Source: Flavobacteriales bacterium
Lineage (GTDB): Bacteria; Bacteroidota; Bacteroidia; Flavobacteriales_D; Sanyastnellaceae
Reading direction: 5' to 3'
Length of the DNA stretch: 48,646 nucleotides
Assembly (NCBI GenBank): GCA_022447625.1
Contig: JAKVAX010000025.1
Location: forward strand, 1 to 48,646
Shown here: positions 26,667 through 33,679 of the stretch, piece after piece
Numbering within the stretch: position 1 is the stretch's first letter
Layout: each line of letters starts with the position of its first letter
Notes under the pieces: generated by a model
The model's input: the letters and a program-made list of their open reading frames with translations, nothing else
What the model was told of the DNA's origin: nothing
The model's database searches: none
Made by a program: the position numbers and the translations under genes

Positions 26667-28432
26667 CAGAAGAAAATATTAAAGAGTACAACCAACTGCT
26701 GGATGTCATATGCTCCACGCGGAATGTCTGCAGATTCGATCGTCGAAGAACGACCTTGAATAAGCAGGTGCGTATTCTGGTTGAATGTGTACTTCATTCC
26801 AGCCAGCACAGTTTGATCACTCAAATCAATATCCAATTGCTGGTAGTCAGCAATCTCACTAAATGCGTTTCTCATCGCCATGTACTCCGTTCCTTCGGCA
26901 TTCAAGTTAATTACGCCTAGTTCTAGGAATAGATCTTGAGTCACCTCGAAAGAAATACCGGCTTCGAGGAAGATGCTTGTCAGATCAACCTCACCAATTC
27001 CTTCTAGCGCTTCTACTGGAGCGTCAATGGCATCACGAGAAGTTGCTTCGTAACGTCCACCTAACTCTACAATCAACCGGTTCTTACCTCCGTAGAGTTC
27101 ATTTAATGCAAAACGTCCGCTTAGATCTAAACGTGTGAAGTTTCTGAATTCACTTGTTCCTTCACCGTTCACCTCTGTCAACAAGGCTAGGTTCGCTTTT
27201 ATCGAACGAATTGCTGTTGAATCCGTTCCATAGTCGATTCCACCCCGAAGTCCTTGACGGTTTGGTGTAGCATCGCCATAAGGGGAAACATTATTATAAG
27301 CAGGAAGGAATGGCTGAAGTTCAGGAGTGATTGTCAGGTTATACAATCCAACATCAGTTAGCACATCAAACACGTTAAATGCACGTGGCGCTTCATTATT
27401 TCCTTGGAAGCTGAAGTTTTGTGGCAGCGATCCAGAAACAATTCGACGACTCTGTGCTCCGGGTGATCGGAAACCAGAACGAACAAATAGATATTCTCCG
27501 TAGAAACGAAGCTTGTCTTCTGTGTTACGACGAACCCCCAACTGGAAGAATACATCAGAAGTATCTTGAGGCGCTTCATTGATTTCCTCGTAGCGAGACA
27601 TGCTTATTCCCCCTTCACCGTAGAAAATGAGGTCAAGGTCTTCAACAGGCTTCAGTTTTGCGTTGATCGTGTGCACCGTCGTCGCTTTCATCTCTTCTGA
27701 GAATTGAGCCGTCTGCGCCACATCAAACATTCCAACCAAGTTGTAGCCAATTTCGCCAAAGCCTTTACGGCCGTAAACCATGCTTCCCCCACCAATCAAT
27801 CGATCTGGAGTAAAGAAGAAGTCTGTCTGGCGATTCTTCGCGAGGAACATATCAAATCCGAGCGTATTACCTTTTCCAGGTAGACGTAGTTTGAAATCTG
27901 TCTGAACCCCTTGCTGGCGCCAGCGATTGTTCCGGTAAAACTGTTCGTACTGAATGATGTCTTCGTAAACATGAAGACTTGACATTCTGTGTTGACCAAG
28001 GTCAGCGTCGCTATTGTACAGCGTAAACGGTGTCATTTTCAAATCCAGGTCACCAACACGGTAGCGCACCTTTCCTTTGACTAGACCACGGATATATAGT
28101 TCACGGAAACCAAAGCCAATACCAGCTCCCCAGAATCCATCCAAGTCACTTGTTACACGAGTAAGTACTCGGATTTCAGTTGACGGATTTGGGTTTACTT
28201 GGAATCCGAGATCGAATAGCGCATAACCAGTCATTTCTTTACGCGCGTTCACGGTATCTGCCGCCAAGGTGTCACCATTGATTATGGTCTGACGGTACAA
28301 ATCTCCACCAATCTCACTGTTTTGCATGTAGAATCTTCCGGCTCCGTATACCTGGAATTTCTCATTCTGCGCTAGCGCGGAAATGCTTAACGATGAGATG
28401 AGGATCAAGAATATGTATTTCGTAATTCTCAT
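26666..28432 (-). CDS. Porin-like outer-membrane beta-barrel, 588 aa
   Basis: Signal peptide MRITKYIFLILISSLSISALAQ, then alternating hydrophobic/polar strands and short turns throughout, ending VVLFNIFF, the terminal Phe expected of a BAM-assembled barrel. There is no SusC features set (no carboxypeptidase-regulatory-like domain, no TonB plug, too short at 588 aa). A family name is not recognised. The context, between an inner-membrane sugar symporter and glycan-binding lipoproteins, points to an outer-membrane pore for glucan oligosaccharides; this is inference. It is linked to the next barrel by a one-base stop/start overlap (TGATG). Confidence 0.8.
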   Translation of the reverse strand: MRITKYIFLILISSLSISALAQNEKFQVYGAGRFYMQNSEIGGDLYRQTIINGDTLAADTVNARKEMTGYALFDLGFQVNPNPSTEIRVLTRVTSDLDGFWGAGIGFGFRELYIRGLVKGKVRYRVGDLDLKMTPFTLYNSDADLGQHRMSSLHVYEDIIQYEQFYRNNRWRQQGVQTDFKLRLPGKGNTLGFDMFLAKNRQTDFFFTPDRLIGGGSMVYGRKGFGEIGYNLVGMFDVAQTAQFSEEMKATTVHTINAKLKPVEDLDLIFYGEGGISMSRYEEINEAPQDTSDVFFQLGVRRNTEDKLRFYGEYLFVRSGFRSPGAQSRRIVSGSLPQNFSFQGNNEAPRAFNVFDVLTDVGLYNLTITPELQPFLPAYNNVSPYGDATPNRQGLRGGIDYGTDSTAIRSIKANLALLTEVNGEGTSEFRNFTRLDLSGRFALNELYGGKNRLIVELGGRYEATSRDAIDAPVEALEGIGEVDLTSIFLEAGISFEVTQDLFLELGVINLNAEGTEYMAMRNAFSEIADYQQLDIDLSDQTVLAGMKYTFNQNTHLLIQGRSSTIESADIPRGAYDIQQLVVLFNIFF

Positions 28433-30411
28433 CAGAAGAATACTTTAAGTTCTATTGTTGTCTCCGTACCAGAAATATCATCCTGAACGAAGTTTTCGTC
28501 TTTTTGAGTGAATCGTTTGTGTCTGATGTACAGACCTGAGCTCTTCGAAAGCCTAACATCTAGTCCTACTCCGAATGAAGTAGATCGCTGGTCAATTGGA
28601 CCTGCGGCTGCAGTGGTTGTTCCTGGGTAATTCGAACCAGCAATTGGCGTTCCATCCAAACCATAACTGTCGAAATCGCCAGAAATATCTTCTACCGTAG
28701 CTCCTGCAAGGTTGCCATTGAGATCGCGATAGTAGATGTTGTTCGTTCGATCGTTTCCTTTGATCGTTTCCAATCCAACACCCACGCTCAAGTCTAACCA
28801 ATCACGAATAGGGGTGATGAAATCAAACTCGTGGTAATTGGTTCTCAGGTATGCTTCGTCATTGAAGATGGGAAGCAAGCTCAATCCATCACCAACAGAG
28901 CCACTCATTCCGTTGTAAAGAAGGTAGATCGGGTGATCTAGCACATCTACACGTTGTTTGATTTGGTACTGAAGGGTATTGAATCCTAGCAAGCTCTGAG
29001 GAAGTCCGAGCGAATCAACATGAGTAATGAAGACATCTTCAGCAACACCTCTGTAGAAAGCGCTCCAACGGCCGTAGGGTCCAATTTGCTGCGCAAATGG
29101 AGCAAAACGCGATAAGGCAAGTCCATTGATCTTATGTCCGAAAGACAATCGATTCGACGCACGCTCCAATTCCTCAGAAACCATGTTTCCGATGGATATA
29201 TGGGTTTTCTCAAAGTCAGCGAAAAGGTTGAATGAGAATCCTTGACGGTTGTTTAAGATTTGGCCAACATCTGTGATACTCCCAGCGAACGCAGCAGCCC
29301 CACCTCCACCAGTAACAATCTGCCCCGCGTCATCATCAGTGATGATCTGAGTGTTTGACGACAAGAAGTTACCGAAGTAGTTCACGAATTCCGGCGCTAG
29401 CCTGAAGACATCAATATCTCCAGAAAGCCATGGAGTAATCTTGTTTACGCTCACATTTACGCGAACAGCTTCTCCGTAATCAAGCTCTTGCATCGGAGAA
29501 AACAAGCTTCCAATCCCCGCTTCTGCATTAACTGCAATCTTATCATTCGCCCAACGGCCATTGATCGTATGGAGGCTAATCCCTGCCTTTTGAGTCGCAA
29601 TCGAATCAGTGTACAGCAGGTAGTTCATTGTGTTTACACCAACGAAACCATTTTCAAAACTCTTACGCAAACGACCACCATAGCTCGAGGCAGGCAAGGC
29701 ACGACCAAAGGTGGTGGTTGCTGCAGTCTTACCAAACATTAAGCGTGCACTTAATCCAGCCGGAAGATCAGTCAGGTCAAAAAGTGCTCCTTTGAAAGCT
29801 TGATTAGCCCAACGACCGTCTCTAGAGATATCTCCACTCTGCATGTAGATATCCGCACGCTCAGAGCCTTGTCCGTTTCCTTCCCAGGCCCAGCGTTCAA
29901 AGAGACTAAATCGGTTGTATCCTACGAAGCTAGAGAACACCATATCACTCACCTCAACCCAGTTGATCCCTCCTAGCTGGAAACCGATCGTCGCGTATTC
30001 GGTTGGAACGGTTCCATAGAGGCTGATTCCGAGGTTCAGGTTATTTGGTACACTACCGCTGCTTCCTGTGAAGTGCGAGTAGAGTGCATAATCCATACTA
30101 ATTGAAGCACCGCCTCCAGGACGAATGCTTGCAGTCATCAAAAAGATCGGTGGATCACGGTACACATCTCCAACTCCGAAAACGTATGGAGGTGTGTTAG
30201 CGAATTGGTTATCCGGTAGAACTTGGAAGTTCTGATCTAGGCTTCGATTGAAACCGTAGAAACGGTAGTAACCATTCAAGGAGAATCCACTGATGCGTTT
30301 TGACAGTTTGTACTCTTTGTCTTCATTCCCTTTCCAGTCTAGGGTATCAGATACCGCTAGCGAGGGAACGCTGAACAACAGTGCTATAATCAAAACAACC
30401 TTCTTCATCAT
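28432..30411 (-). CDS. Porin-like outer-membrane beta-barrel, 659 aa
   Basis: The start is taken as the ATG at 30411 (MMKKVVLIIALLFSVPSLAVS, a normal signal peptide); the second ATG at 30408 is equally possible, and the upstream GTG-type extension is unlikely. The mature chain has many amphipathic strands (SGFSLNGYYRFYGF near the N-terminus, TTIELKVFF at the end) and a C-terminal Phe, as in outer-membrane barrels. It shows no SusC domain signature and is about 350 residues shorter than a SusC. Together with the neighbouring 588-aa barrel it may form the outer-membrane uptake route of this locus. The family is not recognised. Confidence 0.8.
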   Translation of the reverse strand: MMKKVVLIIALLFSVPSLAVSDTLDWKGNEDKEYKLSKRISGFSLNGYYRFYGFNRSLDQNFQVLPDNQFANTPPYVFGVGDVYRDPPIFLMTASIRPGGGASISMDYALYSHFTGSSGSVPNNLNLGISLYGTVPTEYATIGFQLGGINWVEVSDMVFSSFVGYNRFSLFERWAWEGNGQGSERADIYMQSGDISRDGRWANQAFKGALFDLTDLPAGLSARLMFGKTAATTTFGRALPASSYGGRLRKSFENGFVGVNTMNYLLYTDSIATQKAGISLHTINGRWANDKIAVNAEAGIGSLFSPMQELDYGEAVRVNVSVNKITPWLSGDIDVFRLAPEFVNYFGNFLSSNTQIITDDDAGQIVTGGGGAAAFAGSITDVGQILNNRQGFSFNLFADFEKTHISIGNMVSEELERASNRLSFGHKINGLALSRFAPFAQQIGPYGRWSAFYRGVAEDVFITHVDSLGLPQSLLGFNTLQYQIKQRVDVLDHPIYLLYNGMSGSVGDGLSLLPIFNDEAYLRTNYHEFDFITPIRDWLDLSVGVGLETIKGNDRTNNIYYRDLNGNLAGATVEDISGDFDSYGLDGTPIAGSNYPGTTTAAAGPIDQRSTSFGVGLDVRLSKSSGLYIRHKRFTQKDENFVQDDISGTETTIELKVFF

Positions 30412-32099
30412 GCTATTCCGATTGGTGAAAACATTACCCACAGAATTATCACTAAAGCCACCAAGATCATCGTCAATAATAGATCGCGTTTTACGGCTGG
30501 TTGTTTCATAAATTCCTTGTTACGGTCAGCCATTGTCAAGTACAAGATGGCTTGACGGTCATGCTGTACTCCCCGACTTCCAACAAAATGCACAATCGAG
30601 GAAATGAAGAAGAGGATCAATGCGAAGTGTAAGAAATTGATTGAGACAAAGCTGTCGATAAGACCTCCTTTCTGTACTGAAAGTATTGCGTTTCCGGCAG
30701 CATCTGTAGCTGTCATGAATTCAAGCGCGAGACGCACACAGCCGACCACAAAACCAGTCCAAAGTGCTAATATCGCCCCGCGATGGTTGACTGCTGGAGT
30801 TAAGATTCCAAACAGAAATACCGCAGCAATCGGTGGCGATATGTACGCTTGAATACTCTGAAGGTATTTGAATAGTCCTCCGTCAGACATCATGTTTTCC
30901 ATAAGCGGAATCCAAGCCAAACCGATGACCACTAATACCGCTGTAGATACTTGCCCGATGTATACTAGACGACGCTCACTCAAATCTGGATTCCAAATTT
31001 TGAAGAAGTCCATTGTCACTAGCGTGGAACAAGAGTTGAATACACTACTGAGCGAGCTCATTAAAGCCGCAAGCAGTCCAGCTGCGACCAGTCCTTTCAA
31101 ACCTACCGGAAGGTAATTCGCTACCATAGCAGGAAGTGCCGCATCGTATAGAATCTCGCCGTCTTCTCCAAGAAGAAGCGTACCGTCTTGTGTGAACAGT
31201 CCAAAAGCTACCACCCCGGGCAACACGAATAAGAAAATAGGAAGTAGCTTCAAGAAGCCAGCAAAGATCGTTCCTTGACGCGCATTTGCAGGATCTTTAG
31301 CAGAAAGCACACGTTGTACGATAAACTGGTCAGTACACCAGTACCACACACCAAGAATAGGCGCTCCAAAGAGAATTCCCGTCCAAGGGTAGTTAGTATC
31401 AGTGTTTGGTCTCCAAAGACTTAAGTAGTCTGTAGCTTTCGAATCGCCCACATCAGCGGTAATTGACGTCATCATAGCATCCCATCCACCAAGTTGATCA
31501 ATACCAAAAGCGGTGACTGCAATCGCACCACCGACCAGTACGAACATTTGCACCATGTCAGTGTATACCACTGCTTTCAAGCCTCCGAAAATAGTATAAA
31601 CTCCTGTAGCAATCACCACGAGTACTGCTCCTGTCCAGAAATCAATACCAAGCAATTGCTCGAAAACGAGTGCACCAGCGAAGATGGTCACAGAGATCTT
31701 CGTGAGAACATATGCGAGAATTGAGATGACACTCAAGTATCTGCGAGCTCCACGAGAGTATCGTTTCTCGAGGAATTCAGGCATCGTAAACACTCCACTT
31801 TTAATGTAGAATGGTACGAAAACCCAACCAAGAAGTAGAAGAATAAGCGCTGCAAGGATTTCAAACTGTCCATTGACGAAATCCCCACGTGCACCCGAAC
31901 CGGCAAGACCGATTAGGTGTTCAGATCCGATGTTGGAAGCAAACAGTGAAGCACCGATAACAAACCAGCCACTGTTCTTACCTCCAAGGAAGTAGGCGTC
32001 CGACGATTTCTCCTTGCGTTCTTTTCTTGTGACATAAAAAGCCACAGTAAAAATGAGCAAGAAATAAGCGCCGACTACCAGAAAGTCGAGCGTATCCAT
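30408..32099 (-). CDS. Sodium:glucose symporter-like transporter (SSS/SGLT family)
   Basis: 563-aa inner-membrane sodium/solute symporter with about 14 helices. SGLT landmarks are the opening LVVGAYFLLIFTVAFYVTRK, the segment GASLFASNIGSEHLIGLAGSG near residue 50 and GGLKAVVYTD near residue 175. These resemble vSGLT-type sugar symporters more than proline or pantothenate carriers. In the operon it would carry glucose released by the GH3 enzyme into the cytoplasm; the substrate is inferred from family and context. It starts 4 bp after the stop of the secreted CBM-like protein gene and its stop overlaps the start of the first barrel. Confidence 0.92.
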   Translation of the reverse strand: MDTLDFLVVGAYFLLIFTVAFYVTRKERKEKSSDAYFLGGKNSGWFVIGASLFASNIGSEHLIGLAGSGARGDFVNGQFEILAALILLLLGWVFVPFYIKSGVFTMPEFLEKRYSRGARRYLSVISILAYVLTKISVTIFAGALVFEQLLGIDFWTGAVLVVIATGVYTIFGGLKAVVYTDMVQMFVLVGGAIAVTAFGIDQLGGWDAMMTSITADVGDSKATDYLSLWRPNTDTNYPWTGILFGAPILGVWYWCTDQFIVQRVLSAKDPANARQGTIFAGFLKLLPIFLFVLPGVVAFGLFTQDGTLLLGEDGEILYDAALPAMVANYLPVGLKGLVAAGLLAALMSSLSSVFNSCSTLVTMDFFKIWNPDLSERRLVYIGQVSTAVLVVIGLAWIPLMENMMSDGGLFKYLQSIQAYISPPIAAVFLFGILTPAVNHRGAILALWTGFVVGCVRLALEFMTATDAAGNAILSVQKGGLIDSFVSINFLHFALILFFISSIVHFVGSRGVQHDRQAILYLTMADRNKEFMKQPAVKRDLLLTMILVALVIILWVMFSPIGIA

Positions 32100-32103
32100 G
32101 TGC

Positions 32104-33495
32104 TTACGGCTGGATGAACAGTGTCTTCTGTTCGCTCACTCCCGCGTCGCTTGTCACATGAACAGTATATAGTCCTGTAGATAGGTATGAAAGATCGATC
32201 TGCATTTGAGTCTGCATGATCAAATCACTAGCTACTAGCGAGCCCATTGAATTATAGACATCATAACGCTCAAGCTGTTCGCTAGCCTTGATGTTTACAA
32301 GTCCTGTTGTAGGGTTCGGGTAGATTTCAAGGTCAATTGAAGACTGCTCTTCTACATTCACCAAGGTCTCTACAATGAGGTTGTCAATGTAGAAGGTTTC
32401 AGCAAGCTCTTGTCCTGGTTCGATTAGAATAACGAAGTCAGTTGCGTTCGGAGCTCCTTGGATTGGTGCAAGATCAAGAGAGAATGTCTCCCACTGAAGA
32501 GATGTTGTGGTTACGAATTCTCCTAGGATCAACTCCAATCCGAAATCATCCTGAATAGAGAATAGGACCGTGCTGGGCGCAGCTGGATCCCAGAAATCGA
32601 AGTATAAGGTTGTTGTTTCACCAACTGGAATATTAAGTGCCTGTGCGAAATTTCCGACTACAACGTCATCCGGAGCACCTCCATTACGTGCATATTCCAA
32701 ACACTTGTCATCTTGGTCAAGTGCAGGATCTGGGAAGATAGACATACGACCGTCAGTGTATTCGATTACGAATCCATCGTTATCACAATCAGCGTCCATC
32801 AATACAAAGTCTGCCTCGTTGTATGCTTCACAAGGTGCTTCAGCACGCTCAGCCCCCATAAGGTTATCAAAGTAGTATGTTTCAGAAACGTTCACTCCAG
32901 GATTAAATAAAAGAACCATTTCATCACAATCAACATTAGCTGTTGGTGCATCTGGCCACCAACCTGCATTCGCACCATCAGTCCATGGCTGTCCTGTAAG
33001 TGTGAATTCAAGTGTTTCCCATTCACCACCAGTTGTAGTAATCGCTTGATACTCCGAGTGACGTCCACCTGGGTAGCCATTACTTTCTGCTAGCTCTGCG
33101 TTCTGAAGTGAAATTTGAACCGTGATTCCAGGAACGGGAGCATATACATCCATAGTCATTGTTTTCTCACCAGCTAAGTATGGAGCGAGGTCACCCAATT
33201 CACCACTATCAATGAGAATCACATCATATGTTTCGGATGGGTTACGCGTGTATTCTGCACAAGAAGGACTGTCATTAACGTCGTTAGGTCCGGGGTTCAC
33301 CGCGTACTGGAGAAGTGTTCCGTGCCATCCTGGCCATTCCATTCCTCCGATTCCGTTGTTCATTTGTTGCGGAAAAGGAATATTCAATCCATAAGTCACT
33401 GTTCGAACGTCGTCGAACGAATCATACATCTCCTGTGCTGTTACGAGCGAGCAGGTCATTAATGTTGCTACGAGCACTGCGTATATCTTCTTCAT
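32104..33495 (-). CDS. Secreted CBM-like protein with T9SS tail, first gene of the beta-glucan operon
   Basis: 463-aa exported protein (signal peptide MKKIYAVLVATLMTCSLVTAQ). Two related beta-sandwich domains (about 22-215 and 222-380) both end in an ETxYxDNL strand (SETYYFDNLMGAE, AETFYIDNLIVET), as in carbohydrate-binding jelly rolls. A type A T9SS sorting domain follows (LEIYPNPTTGLVNI to KTLFIQP). It is probably displayed at the cell surface and binds glucan. No catalytic motif is seen. The 184-bp region upstream holds the TGATGTAGT repeats, shared with the divergent regulator gene. Confidence 0.83.
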   Translation of the reverse strand: MKKIYAVLVATLMTCSLVTAQEMYDSFDDVRTVTYGLNIPFPQQMNNGIGGMEWPGWHGTLLQYAVNPGPNDVNDSPSCAEYTRNPSETYDVILIDSGELGDLAPYLAGEKTMTMDVYAPVPGITVQISLQNAELAESNGYPGGRHSEYQAITTTGGEWETLEFTLTGQPWTDGANAGWWPDAPTANVDCDEMVLLFNPGVNVSETYYFDNLMGAERAEAPCEAYNEADFVLMDADCDNDGFVIEYTDGRMSIFPDPALDQDDKCLEYARNGGAPDDVVVGNFAQALNIPVGETTTLYFDFWDPAAPSTVLFSIQDDFGLELILGEFVTTTSLQWETFSLDLAPIQGAPNATDFVILIEPGQELAETFYIDNLIVETLVNVEEQSSIDLEIYPNPTTGLVNIKASEQLERYDVYNSMGSLVASDLIMQTQMQIDLSYLSTGLYTVHVTSDAGVSEQKTLFIQP

Positions 33496-33549
33496 TTGTA
33501 AAGGTTTGTGAGCAAGTTAATGTAGGATTAAAGAATCGGCAACAACCGC

Positions 33550-33679
33550 ACTACATCGTAACCACATCTGATTAAAAACACACTACATCATCAGTACATC
33601 ATTCTGCGATTATTTGAACTAAATTCCTTTGTAATATAAAGGTTTTTAACGACTTTCACTCCACCTTAGCACTACATCA
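33550..33679. promoter_or_regulatory. Divergent control region with four ACTACATCA-type boxes
   Basis: On the plus strand: ACTACATCG at 33550-33558, ACTACATCA at 33582-33590, AGTACATCA at 33593-33601 (11 bp after the previous) and ACTACATCA at 33671-33679, directly before the regulator ATG. Read towards the operon the pair is TGATGTACT then TGATGTAGT, 87-106 bp upstream of the 33495 ATG. The same spaced pair occurs upstream of the 42595 gene. It is a candidate binding site for the neighbouring LuxR-HTH regulator. Confidence 0.65.

Noticed and set aside
26666-30411. The two barrels as SusC-type TonB-dependent transporters
   Set aside because: They are 588 and 659 aa against about 1000 for SusC, with no visible plug or carboxypeptidase-regulatory-like domain and no SusD-like gene next to them.
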